Assembly: GCA_947089145.1 (NCBI GenBank)
Contig: CAMUJH010000028.1
Coordinates: forward strand, 1 to 52,647
DNA: 52,647 bases
Origin: an uncultured Hungatella sp.
Lineage (GTDB): Bacteria > Bacillota > Clostridia > Lachnospirales > Lachnospiraceae
Reading direction: 5' to 3'
Shown here: positions 9,123 through 16,436 of the stretch, piece by piece
Numbering within the stretch: the first letter of the stretch is position 1
How the letters are laid out: each line of letters begins with the position of its first letter
Notes under the pieces: model-generated
What the model was told of the DNA's origin: nothing
Databases searched by the model: none
What the model saw: the letters and a program-made list of their open reading frames with translations, nothing else
Made by a program: the position numbers and the translations under genes

Positions 9123-9362
9123 TCAGATATACCGATAAAGTTCCTTAGCCTCATCTTTCTTCACGGTTTCCTGAACGTCCAAAACTTCTACCTTGACAGA
9201 ATTGGTCCCGAACTGGATCTCAATCGTATCGCCGGCCTTTATATTCAGGGATGCCTTGGCCGGTTTCCCGTTTACCAGAACACGCCCTGCGTCACAGGCC
9301 TCATTGGCCACTGTCCTTCGCTTAATCAAACGCGAAACTTTCAGAAATTTATCCAATCTCAT
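9123..9362 (-). CDS. rqcP: RNA-binding S4 protein RqcP
   Basis: Small S4-domain protein (B. subtilis YabO/RqcP) that works with RqcH on stalled 50S subunits during alanine tailing, a ribosome quality-control pathway. 79 residues: the S4 fold starts MRLDKFLKVSRLIKRRT and contains GRVLVNGKPAK and IKAGDTIEI, the diagnostic signatures. It is separated from hup by 3 bp and shares its promoter. The usual Bacillus neighbour order mazG(yabN)-yabO-yabP-yabQ is kept except for the inserted hup gene. Confidence 0.93.
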   Translation of the reverse strand: MRLDKFLKVSRLIKRRTVANEACDAGRVLVNGKPAKASLNIKAGDTIEIQFGTNSVKVEVLDVQETVKKDEAKELYRYI

Positions 9363-9365
9363 ATG

Positions 9366-9641
9366 TTATACGTTTACCTTGTCCTTCAATGCCTTTCCGG
9401 CTTTAAACTTGGGAGACTTGGACGCCGGAATGGTAATGATCTCGTCTGTTCCCGGCTTTTTGCCTTCTCTCTCTTTTCTCTCCACAACCTCAAATGTGCC
9501 AAAACCTACTATCTGAATCTTCTCGCCCTTTACCAGTTCATCTGAAACAACATCAACAAAAGCCTTCAGCACTTTCTCTGTGTCCTTTTTGGAGAGTTCT
9601 GCTTTCTCGGCCATTGCTGAAATCAATTCTGTCTTATTCAT
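9366..9641 (-). CDS. hup: HU family DNA-binding protein
   Basis: Histone-like nucleoid protein that bends and wraps DNA as a dimer. 91 residues beginning MNKTELISAMAEKAELSKKD, with the conserved beta-arm region GFGTFEVVERKEREGKKPG and C-terminal PKFKAGKALKD. All family hallmarks and the usual length are present. AGGAGGAAG precedes the ATG. A strong promoter lies 75 bp upstream, so the downstream sporulation genes are probably also read from it. Confidence 0.97.
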   Translation of the reverse strand: MNKTELISAMAEKAELSKKDTEKVLKAFVDVVSDELVKGEKIQIVGFGTFEVVERKEREGKKPGTDEIITIPASKSPKFKAGKALKDKVNV

Positions 9642-9716
9642 TGAAATCTTCCTCCTAATAACTATGGCAGCCTTTCATGCCACGATTTCACAATCACTCA
9701 AATTTGTAGCTTTTTT

Positions 9717-9745
9717 ACTATATCTTTTTTGCCCTGTTTTGTCAA
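9717..9745 (-). promoter_or_regulatory. Sigma-A promoter of hup-rqcP operon
   Basis: On the minus strand TTGACA (9740-9745) and TATAGT (9717-9722) are separated by exactly 17 bp. The -35 overlaps the mazG stop codon, so hup has its own start in addition to any read-through. Confidence 0.85.
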
Positions 9746-10122
9746 GGTCTTTCGGCCTTTTCCTGTGCTTTTATTGCATTCCACAGATCCAGGCATTCCT
9801 CCTGAGAATTGACCTTTACATCGCCGAATACATGGGGATGCCTGCGTATCATTTTCCGACATACGCCGTCAATTACGTCTTCAATGGAAAAGGCGCCTTC
9901 TTCCCTGGCAATCTGGCTGTTAAGCATGATCAGCATGAGCACGTCGCCCAGTTCCTCGCACAGATTATCCATATCGTGATTGTCCACTGCGTCAAAAACC
10001 TCCTGAGTTTCGTCAGCAAGGCATTTTTTTAGACTTTCATAGGTCTGCTCCCTGTCCCAGGGGCAGCCCTCTTTAGAGCGAAGTTTTTCTATGACGCCGG
10101 TTAATTCCTGAAATGTGTACAT
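9742..10122 (-). CDS. mazG: MazG nucleotide pyrophosphohydrolase
   Basis: House-cleaning NTP pyrophosphohydrolase that hydrolyses (d)NTPs to monophosphates using Mg2+. 126 residues: MYTFQELTGVIEKL, the CPWDREQT signature, and the metal-binding helices DETQEVFDAV and EELGDVLMLI. This is a single MazG domain. B. subtilis YabN carries an additional N-terminal methylase domain that is absent here. The start is set by AGGAGG eight bases upstream; a 27-nt upstream extension is less likely. Confidence 0.93.
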   Translation of the reverse strand: MYTFQELTGVIEKLRSKEGCPWDREQTYESLKKCLADETQEVFDAVDNHDMDNLCEELGDVLMLIMLNSQIAREEGAFSIEDVIDGVCRKMIRRHPHVFGDVKVNSQEECLDLWNAIKAQEKAERP

Positions 10123-10154
10123 TGCCTTGTCCTCCTTTGCCTGTGCCATATGCC

Positions 10155-10193
10155 TTCAAAGCCTCTCAGCTTCAGACAGGGGAAGGCTTTGAA
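10155..10193 (-). other. Hairpin in the mazG leader
   Basis: TTCAAAGCCT and AGGCTTTGAA are perfect 10-bp arms with a 19-nt loop, located between the mazG promoter and its ribosome site. It could stabilise the mRNA or act in regulation; no riboswitch class was recognised. Confidence 0.55.
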
Positions 10194-10205
10194 CATGCAT
10201 GTACC

Positions 10206-10234
10206 AGTATAGCACGTTTTGTATCCGGGGGCAA
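10206..10234 (-). promoter_or_regulatory. Sigma-A promoter of mazG
   Basis: On the minus strand TTGCCC (10229-10234) and TATACT (10206-10211) with a 17-bp spacer. The predicted transcript leader is about 80 nt and contains the hairpin at 10155-10193. Confidence 0.75.
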
Positions 10235-10594
10235 TGTCATTTCGCTTAAACAGGCTTAGGCTTTTGCCTGGAGAACCCATATTTATAAGCTTCCGTCCGA
10301 CGTCATATCGCCTCCCGCAGGCCTCCGCCTTTTCCACCACCCTTTTTGCAAAGGCCTTGTTAGACGGATAATGCAAATGGGGAAAGCCCATCCAATAATT
10401 CTCCCCTTATTACGATCCTCTCAGGCCGCAATCCGTGAACCGCAGCCATAGTATCCCCTTCCCTAAAATCAGCAGCACGCACAGCAGTTCACACAAAATG
10501 GCTGCCGCATACATCAGTTTATTGGCACGTTTTATATCTTCAGCATGTCAATAAATATTATGCCGTTTTCCAGGCCCATGCCCTCAGCGGCTTC
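10235..10594. other. Intergenic region between nhaC and mazG
   Basis: No recognised gene. A minus-strand 34-codon frame (10410-10514) encodes a single hydrophobic stretch (YAAAILCELLCVLLILGKG) but has no ribosome site. It may be the remnant of a membrane-protein gene. No clear terminator for nhaC was found here. Confidence 0.4.
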
Positions 10595-12106
10595 TTATTG
10601 CGCCGGCCCCTTCTCCTCTCTTTTTCCCCACACCATCATCACCGCCAGCAGAAGCGCCGCCGCCAGGATCGCTGCCAGAGGGCTTTTGGTAAAGCCTGCA
10701 AAAATAAACGCCGCAAATGCAATAACGCCGTTGACGCAGGCATAGGGAAGCTGCGTCTTCACATGGTCAACTAAATCACACTCCGCCCCTGTGGAAGACA
10801 GAATGGTGGTATCTGAAATCGGAGAACAATGGTCGCCGAACAGGCCGCCTGACAAAACCGCGCCGACGGCAATGGCATAGGGAATGCCAAATGCGTGAGC
10901 CATGGGAATCGCAAGGGGCATCATAATGGCAAATGTCCCCCAGGAGCTTCCTGTAGAAAATGATACAAATGCCCCAAAGATAAAGATAGCCGCCGGTACC
11001 AGACTGGCAGAAAAATTCATATTCTTTAACCCGTTTACAATAAAATCCGCCGTTCCCAGAGCGCTTATCATGCTGCCAAGGGACCAGGCAAGCACCAGCG
11101 TCACTGCCACATCCGTCATTCCCTTCATGCCGTCCACGTAGATCTTAAACGTATCACGGAACGTCTTCACTTTATAAACGGCAATAAAGGCCATCAAAAC
11201 AAGGGCCCCATAAAAATACCCCATGGTCAGAGCCACCCGGAATGCATTTCCATCCACCTTTTGAAAGGGGAATCCCAGCGGCGCCAAGGTAATAAAAAGA
11301 GTTGCAAACACTACAAAAATGGGAACAATCACCATGGCTGGCCTTGCGTTGGCTGTCCCATAAGCCTTTTTGCCTTCTTGACTTTCACCTTTAAGTTCCT
11401 CCTCAAAGGAATATTCCCGCAGGCCCGCCTCTGTCTCCGCTTTCTTCATCTGGGAAAAGTCCTTCTTTGTAAAAGCCACAAGGGGGATCATAATAATGGC
11501 CAAAATGGCATATATCTGAAACGGGATCGCCTCTACAAAGGTGCTGTAGTCTGACTGGGTTATCCCTAAATTCTCAAATTCCGCCTGGATCAGCCCCATA
11601 ATATATACGCCCCAGCCAATAAACGGAATCAGGATGGCTACAGGAGAAGAGGTGGAGTCCAGAATCCATGCCAGCTTTTCCCTGGAAATTTTCAGTTTGT
11701 CAAACAGCGGCCTGAAAACCGGTCCTACTAAAAGAGGCGTTCCCAGATCAGAAAAGAAAATTAAGATCCCGCCCATCCAGGCACAGAGCTGGGCTTTCAG
11801 CTTGGTATTTACATATTTATACACGCTTTTGCTGAATGCCTGAGCGCCGCCGGATTTCTCCATAAGTTTAATAAACCCTCCGATGAAGATTACCAGCACA
11901 ATTACTCCTGCATTATAGGAATCCGTAAGCTGCACAAAGAAATAGTCTCCGATGATTGACTTTGTAGCCAAAAAGGGGTTCCCTCCGGCAAAAATCAAGG
12001 TTCCTACAAATCCTCCGCAAAACAGTGACAAAATGACATTTTTGCTCTTGATTGCCATAACTACGGCCACAATTGGCGGCAGTAAGCTTAAAAAACCAAA
12101 ATCCAT
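10595..12106 (-). CDS. nhaC: NhaC-family Na+/H+ antiporter
   Basis: Integral membrane secondary transporter of about 503 residues and around 11-12 hydrophobic segments, predicted to exchange cytoplasmic Na+ for H+ (or a related organic ion pair). Family features include the polar helix segments FFSDLGTPLLVGPVFRPL and FSTGSSWGTFAIMMPLAIPM. The GLFGDHCSPISDTTILSS motif is a hallmark of NhaC/MleN-like antiporters. It may therefore also be a malate/lactate-coupled exchanger. AGGGGGAG precedes the ATG, and a well-spaced promoter lies just upstream. It is monocistronic as far as can be seen. Confidence 0.9.
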   Translation of the reverse strand: MDFGFLSLLPPIVAVVMAIKSKNVILSLFCGGFVGTLIFAGGNPFLATKSIIGDYFFVQLTDSYNAGVIVLVIFIGGFIKLMEKSGGAQAFSKSVYKYVNTKLKAQLCAWMGGILIFFSDLGTPLLVGPVFRPLFDKLKISREKLAWILDSTSSPVAILIPFIGWGVYIMGLIQAEFENLGITQSDYSTFVEAIPFQIYAILAIIMIPLVAFTKKDFSQMKKAETEAGLREYSFEEELKGESQEGKKAYGTANARPAMVIVPIFVVFATLFITLAPLGFPFQKVDGNAFRVALTMGYFYGALVLMAFIAVYKVKTFRDTFKIYVDGMKGMTDVAVTLVLAWSLGSMISALGTADFIVNGLKNMNFSASLVPAAIFIFGAFVSFSTGSSWGTFAIMMPLAIPMAHAFGIPYAIAVGAVLSGGLFGDHCSPISDTTILSSTGAECDLVDHVKTQLPYACVNGVIAFAAFIFAGFTKSPLAAILAAALLLAVMMVWGKREEKGPAQ

Positions 12107-12138
12107 CGTTTTCTCCCCCTGTAAACGTTTTTTCCATA

Positions 12139-12167
12139 ATCATACGGACTATTTGGATTTTCGTCAA
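12139..12167 (-). promoter_or_regulatory. Sigma-A promoter of nhaC
   Basis: Minus strand TTGACG (12162-12167) and TATGAT (12139-12144), 17-bp spacer, about 35 bp before the nhaC start. The A/T-rich stretch between it and the GH5 stop (12168-12203) holds no hairpin. Confidence 0.82.
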
Positions 12168-12203
12168 TAGATTTTTTGAATATTTATTCTCTTTTTTTAA
12201 TTT

Positions 12204-13304
12204 TTATTCGTCAGATTTCCTGTCTGGCCCTATGCTTTCACTTCTGAATCTGTCCCGAATCCACTGCCCGGACTCGCTTAAATCTGTCTCGCTCCATTGG
12301 GAGATCTTCGTACATTCCGGTTTCAGAACACTGCTTTTCTCATTTTTGTTCGCCAGATTCCAACAGCAATAGCTTAGATTGTATTTGTCAATCAGCTCCA
12401 TCCATTTATCCGTCTGCATGAAATCATTGGCGCCGTTTCCCGAAGCGTCGCACATGCCAAACTCACTGACAAACACAGGAAGCCCTTGTTTTATACATTC
12501 CTCCGCCCGGTTTCGAAGCCAGTCCGTGTGAGTTCCCGCATAAAAATGAAGCGCATACATCACATTGTCAAAATCCAGGGGGCTTTTCAATGCCTGATCT
12601 ATGTCCTGGCTCCATGACGGCGTTCCCACGATGACCACTGCATCCTTATTATGCCTGCGGATAATGGGGATAATCTCATTGGCATAAGATTTTATGTCTT
12701 CCCAGCCGGCTCCTGAATTGGGCTCATTGCAGATCTCATATATTACATTATCGTGGTTCTTCCACTTAGCCGCCATCTCGTCAAAGAAAGCGGCAGCTTC
12801 CGCCTTATGTATATTGGGATCTCTGTCATTGAGCACATGCCAGTCTACAATGACATACATCCCAAGTTCTGTTGCATAGGCTACCCCGTTTTCTACGGTC
12901 TTTTTCAGTTCTTCCTTATTCCCGCCGCTGCAGTATCCTCCGTATTCATCTGTATACATAGCCAGACGTACACAGTTGCTTCCCCAATCATCCCGAAGGG
13001 TGCAAAATGTCTCCCTATTCACATACTGAGGAAACCAGCCTATTCCGTGAGTAGACATGCCGAATAACTGATATGGTTCTCCATTGGCGTCTGTCAGATT
13101 GGCGCCGTCCACCCGAAGAGCTCCATGAGAGTTTACAGTTGCGTCCGCCTGGGGCGTATTCTCCAAAACCGCCGCCTCTGCTGCCGGAATCCGGCCTGTC
13201 TCTGGCACCGCTGCGGCTAAAGCTGCTGCCAGAAGCACTGTTGCCGCCCTTTTAGCTTTCTGTCTCCTCCCTGCCGCCCCATCCCTTTTACTCTGTCCGC
13301 TCAT
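12204..13304 (-). CDS. Secreted GH5 endoglucanase (cellulase)
   Basis: Glycoside hydrolase family 5 enzyme expected to cut beta-1,4-glucans outside the cell. A basic N-terminus and alanine-rich signal peptide (about residues 19-42) lead to a likely cleavage near AEA. The barrel shows RLAMYTDEYGGY, VIVDWHVL, the acid/base Glu in YEICNEPN (about residue 194) and the nucleophile Glu in VFVSEFG (about 281). No carbohydrate-binding or dockerin module follows. The ATG overlaps the stop of the zinc-ribbon gene (ATGA), and that overlap decides the start. GH5 subfamily 2 is the best guess, from the NEPN and THGIGWFPQY motifs. Confidence 0.92.
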   Translation of the reverse strand: MSGQSKRDGAAGRRQKAKRAATVLLAAALAAAVPETGRIPAAEAAVLENTPQADATVNSHGALRVDGANLTDANGEPYQLFGMSTHGIGWFPQYVNRETFCTLRDDWGSNCVRLAMYTDEYGGYCSGGNKEELKKTVENGVAYATELGMYVIVDWHVLNDRDPNIHKAEAAAFFDEMAAKWKNHDNVIYEICNEPNSGAGWEDIKSYANEIIPIIRRHNKDAVVIVGTPSWSQDIDQALKSPLDFDNVMYALHFYAGTHTDWLRNRAEECIKQGLPVFVSEFGMCDASGNGANDFMQTDKWMELIDKYNLSYCCWNLANKNEKSSVLKPECTKISQWSETDLSESGQWIRDRFRSESIGPDRKSDE

Positions 13305-13702
13305 TCCTCCCCCAATCTGCCGCCGCATTTAGGGCAATATGCAAAATCCTCTTCTGTCTCATACCCGCAGTTTCTGCAGCTTCGTTTCCTTCCGGCCAAT
13401 GCCTTCCACTGCTCTCTTTTTCCTGATTTAACAAGGGTTAAATCCGACTGGCTAATCTCTGGTTTTTCTCCGGCAGCCATGCGTTTTCCCACATCACCAT
13501 TTAACTGATATATGCTATTGCAGCAAGACATTTTCACATAATAACTTCTGCCCCATTTCAGCACCGGGATAAAAAATAAGCTTAAGCTGGTATAGGTCAT
13601 GTAAACCTGGTACCTGCCGTAACCGCCGCAGATATTGCAGATAACCAGCTGATCGGAAGACAGCTCCTTTTGTCCGGAATTTATTCCAAAAATAAAAAAC
13701 AT
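13301..13702 (-). CDS. Zinc-ribbon protein of unknown function
   Basis: 133-residue protein with two cysteine pairs. An N-terminal CNICG knuckle is followed by a beta-rich segment (YQVYMTYTSLSLFFIPVLKWG) and a conserved-looking YYVKMSCC. A C-terminal zinc ribbon carries CRNCGYETEEDFAYCPKCGG. The same architecture, a treble-clef N-terminus plus zinc ribbon, occurs in small clostridial proteins annotated only as zinc-ribbon domain proteins. The ATG has GAAGGAAG upstream, and the gene is translationally coupled to the GH5 gene. No function is proposed. Confidence 0.8.
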   Translation of the reverse strand: MFFIFGINSGQKELSSDQLVICNICGGYGRYQVYMTYTSLSLFFIPVLKWGRSYYVKMSCCNSIYQLNGDVGKRMAAGEKPEISQSDLTLVKSGKREQWKALAGRKRSCRNCGYETEEDFAYCPKCGGRLGEE

Positions 13703-13862
13703 ATTTTGCACTTCCTTCTCATATTTCTTTTGCCGCTGACTTACATCAAATATTATAATATAATCTCCGGAAAATTACCAGGCTCAGACAAATAAACCGG
13801 CGCAGAAACTGTTGAAAACTTTCCTGTCCCGGTTTTTAAATCCCAATTATATAGTGAATAAT

Positions 13863-14420
13863 TTACTTCACATATTTTTCAATCACACATTCATGCCGTT
13901 TTGTTTTTTTATTATAGGCAATCCCTACAATTTTCATCGTTGTACTTAAGCATGGATGCAGTCTCATTGTGAATCACAGATATCCCATCAGCTATGGCGT
14001 TTCCATTCAGTGTCCAGGTGTTTTTAAGAAGTTGATCAGAGCGGTTCAAAGACTGAATCAGCCCATCCCAGCCAGGCCCGTCTACCGCATTTAAAAATTC
14101 CTGAGAAATTTCAGAGGATTAATTTTGCAGGGCAGATTTCCAAGCATTTCTGTAATTGCCTCTTTTAAGCCGTCGAAATTCATATCGATGTAGGCTTTTA
14201 ACGCCTCATAGGTTTCTGTTCCTGTCCAGTAATTTTTGAGACTTTTCCAGGTCAGTGCACCAACAACAGATTTTGGATTGTAAATGTGACAATCTCCCAG
14301 AAGATATCCGTCATACCACTTTTCTATTTCTGCATAGTTCATATTATGTTTTTGGCTTTGGATATAGACTTCTTTAGCTGTAAATCCAAAATATTCATTT
14401 AAATCTTTGGGATCTACCAT
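13863..14420 (-). pseudogene. Decayed AAA-ATPase-like/PD-(D/E)XK protein
   Basis: Remnant of the common Clostridia protein family with an N-terminal AAA-ATPase-like domain and C-terminal DUF1703 nuclease-like domain. Frame one (14420 to 14091) retains EYFGFTAKEV and EKWYDGYLLG. A frameshift near 14100 leads to EFLNAVDGPGWDGL and HNETASMLKYNDEN. A junction near 13930 then jumps to VGIAYNKKTKRHECVIEKY, the usual C-terminus, ending at the TAA at 13863. The ATPase core and the nuclease core between YNDEN and VGIAY are both missing. About 180 of roughly 500-plus expected codons remain. Recognition of the family is from memory of its motifs. Confidence 0.8.
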
Positions 14421-14916
14421 AGAATGGACGTGGATTACGGAACATTTTTTGCCCAGGTGGTGAGTGCCTGTTAAAGATGGGTATGACTATATCGATGGTG
14501 ATTAAAGAGATTAATATTGCAAAAATTATATCAGCTTATACAAAATGCATAAAAATATTCATACTATACATAATAATTTTACATATTTGCACAAGCGGAC
14601 AAAAAATCTGCATGAGCGGCATAACCACTTACACTAATAATATGGTAAAATTATAATGATTATTTCGTCAATCCTGGATATCTGGCCGGCGATACTGTGT
14701 CAGAATCGGCCGCTTTCTTCTCCGGGAGATTTTGTTGTATAGGAGAGATGGAGCCTGTTTTTGAGCCACAGGGTCCTCAGATTTTACATGTGTTGGCTGG
14801 AAGTGTATGATCTGAACATGAGCAGGTGAATTCTGCTGCCCACAGGACGAAGGATGAGCTGCAAAGGCAGATGAGAGATTGCGAGAACACATAACAAGGA
14901 AAGAGAGGTATTTACG
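14421..14916. other. AT-rich intergenic region
   Basis: No gene recognised. 14520-14660 is notably AT-rich and may hold the promoter of the downstream plus-strand gene, but no well-spaced hexamer pair was found. 14680-14900 could be the leader of the DUF5684 gene; its ribosome site is GAGAGG just before 14917. Confidence 0.4.
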
Positions 14917-15402
14917 ATGAGACAAATGATGTATGGAATGGGTGAGACAATACTTGGCGGTGTGGTGGGCGGCAGCCTCCTTGGAATTAGCATAGTCACT
15001 GTTATTGTCGCTGTGGTATTTGCCTTCTTCTGGTATATCATCCAGGCAGTGGGTTACTGGAAGACTTTCCAAAAAGCCGGGGAGGCCGGATGGAAAGCCA
15101 TCATTCCTTTTTACAGCACCTATGTGCGGTATAAGCTGACGTGGGATGTGAAATTGTTTTGGATAGCGGTTGTGCTGATGGTGGCGGAGTGGGTTTTACC
15201 TCAGGACGGGAATTTTGTGCTGTCCCTTGTGCGGCTGGCGGTTTCCATCGGATATCTGGTTATCAACGTAAAGGCGTTCCACAGATTATCCCGATCCTTT
15301 GGACACGGAGTAGGATTTACGGTTGGACTGTTCTTTTTGGAGCCGATTTTTGCATTGATTCTCGGGCTTGACGGGTCCAGATATGAAGGTATACCCCAGT
15401 AA
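14917..15402 (+). CDS. DUF5684 family membrane protein
   Basis: 161-residue membrane protein with about four hydrophobic segments: residues 15-42, 75-90, 95-112 and 130-150. The motif GYWKTFQKAGEAGWKAIIPFYSTY is diagnostic of DUF5684, a family often annotated as signal-peptidase-I-like, although the Ser/Lys dyad is not apparent here. A Gly-rich N-terminus (GGVVGGSLLG) precedes the first span. It lies upstream of the two-component pair on the same strand but 287 bp away, so co-regulation is uncertain. Function unknown. Confidence 0.8.
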   Translation: MRQMMYGMGETILGGVVGGSLLGISIVTVIVAVVFAFFWYIIQAVGYWKTFQKAGEAGWKAIIPFYSTYVRYKLTWDVKLFWIAVVLMVAEWVLPQDGNFVLSLVRLAVSIGYLVINVKAFHRLSRSFGHGVGFTVGLFFLEPIFALILGLDGSRYEGIPQ

Positions 15403-15660
15403 GCCTTTATGCGCCCGGCGAAGGATGCGCCACCAGTGGATGAGAGTCAGGCGGGCGCATTTGGCATCCCTGAATTCACGCCGCCTATTCGGCGGCAGGA
15501 CTTTCAAAGTAAGCCTTCATGCCGCTTTTTCGGCACCGCCATAAATGAAAGAGGGGTTTACTATGAACCCTCCGGGGGATGCACACAAAATGCCAAAAAC
15601 GGGCATTTTGGCGCCATACGGTCAGCGCAGCATATGCGCAGACCTACCGTGAGGATTCGA
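15403..15660 (+). repeat. Hairpin-rich spacer with internal direct repeat
   Basis: At least six small hairpins follow each other: ATGCGCCCG/CGGGCGCAT (15409-15460), CCGCC/GGCGG (15481-15495), TGCCG/CGGCA (15520-15535), GGGTT/AACCC (15554-15570), CAAAATGCC/GGCATTTTG (15586-15610) and GCGCA/TGCGC (around 15625-15640). The motif AGTAAGCCTT(C/T)ATGC occurs twice (about 15399 and 15509). Frames across it on both strands resemble spurious ORFs that recur in related genomes, suggesting an interspersed repeat. No poly-U tract makes any hairpin a good terminator. Confidence 0.55.
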
Positions 15661-15689
15661 TACTTTCATAGTAATCTGAGGTGATGTAT

Positions 15690-16436
15690 ATGTTGATTTT
15701 TATCTGTGATGATGACCGGCAGGAGTTGAAGGCCATGGAGGCCCATCTTGCAAAGGCGGCCGCAGAACTGTCTGCGGATGTGGAAATCGCTGCGTATACC
15801 TCCGGGGAATCTCTGGTAAAAGCCGTGGAAGAGGGCGCCTGCCCTGCGCTGGCTGTTCTGGACATCTATATGGAAGGAATGAACGGCGTGGAAACAGGAT
15901 GCAGCCTGCGCAGGCTGCACCCTGATGTGTTTGTGGCATTCCTCACTGCCAGCCGGGATTTTGCGGTGGATGCCTTTGAACTGGATGCACTGCATTACAT
16001 GGTGAAACCAGTGACCACGGATATGTTTTGTGCGCTTTTGACCAGGCTTATGGCCCGTATGAACCGCTCTGTGCAGGTGTTGGAGCTGCCCATCGGCAGG
16101 GGGGAGAAGGTGCGTTTTCCCATTGAAAAAATTAACCGGATCATCAGCAAGAACCGGGGTGTGGAAATCAGCGTACAGGGGCGCAGCAGCACCTGGCTTC
16201 CCTGTCTGTTTCGGGAGGTGGAGGCCAAGCTTCATGATGAACCGGACTTTCTGCACTTGGGCCGGGGCTGTATGGTCAATCTTAACAGTGTGCGGAATAT
16301 TGATTACGATCTCTGCTACCTGAAAGACGGAGAATCGTTCCTTATCAGCCGCCGGGAGCGGTCGAAAGTGCAGAACTGCTACAGCGATTTTCTCTTTCGG
16401 AAGATGAATGCGGCAAAGGAGAACAGCCAATGGTAA
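15690..16436 (+). CDS. LytTR-family response regulator
   Basis: Two-component response regulator of about 248 residues. The receiver domain has the acidic pocket CDDD and the phospho-acceptor Asp in AVLDIYMEGMNG (about residue 58). The conserved Thr/Ser of FLTAS and the Lys of MVKPV are also present. A C-terminal LytTR DNA-binding domain follows (about 135-245, including FLHLGRGCMVNLNSV). The start is ATGTTGATT with GAGGTG six bases upstream; two earlier start codons overlap that site. The stop overlaps the sensor kinase by seven bases, so the pair is coupled. In this family such regulators usually control peptide, bacteriocin or cell-envelope functions. Confidence 0.93.
   Translation: MLIFICDDDRQELKAMEAHLAKAAAELSADVEIAAYTSGESLVKAVEEGACPALAVLDIYMEGMNGVETGCSLRRLHPDVFVAFLTASRDFAVDAFELDALHYMVKPVTTDMFCALLTRLMARMNRSVQVLELPIGRGEKVRFPIEKINRIISKNRGVEISVQGRSSTWLPCLFREVEAKLHDEPDFLHLGRGCMVNLNSVRNIDYDLCYLKDGESFLISRRERSKVQNCYSDFLFRKMNAAKENSQW

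Noticed and set aside
10101-10391. Minus-strand 96-codon frame upstream of mazG
   Set aside because: It crosses the mazG promoter and leader hairpin and has no recognisable domain.
10410-10514. Minus-strand 34-codon hydrophobic peptide downstream of nhaC
   Set aside because: One membrane-like stretch but no ribosome site and no family recognised; more likely a gene remnant or chance frame.
15409-15684. Plus-strand 91-codon frame before the LytTR gene
   Set aside because: It runs through the hairpin-rich repeat, lacks a ribosome site and resembles repeat-derived spurious ORFs, so it was not called as a gene.
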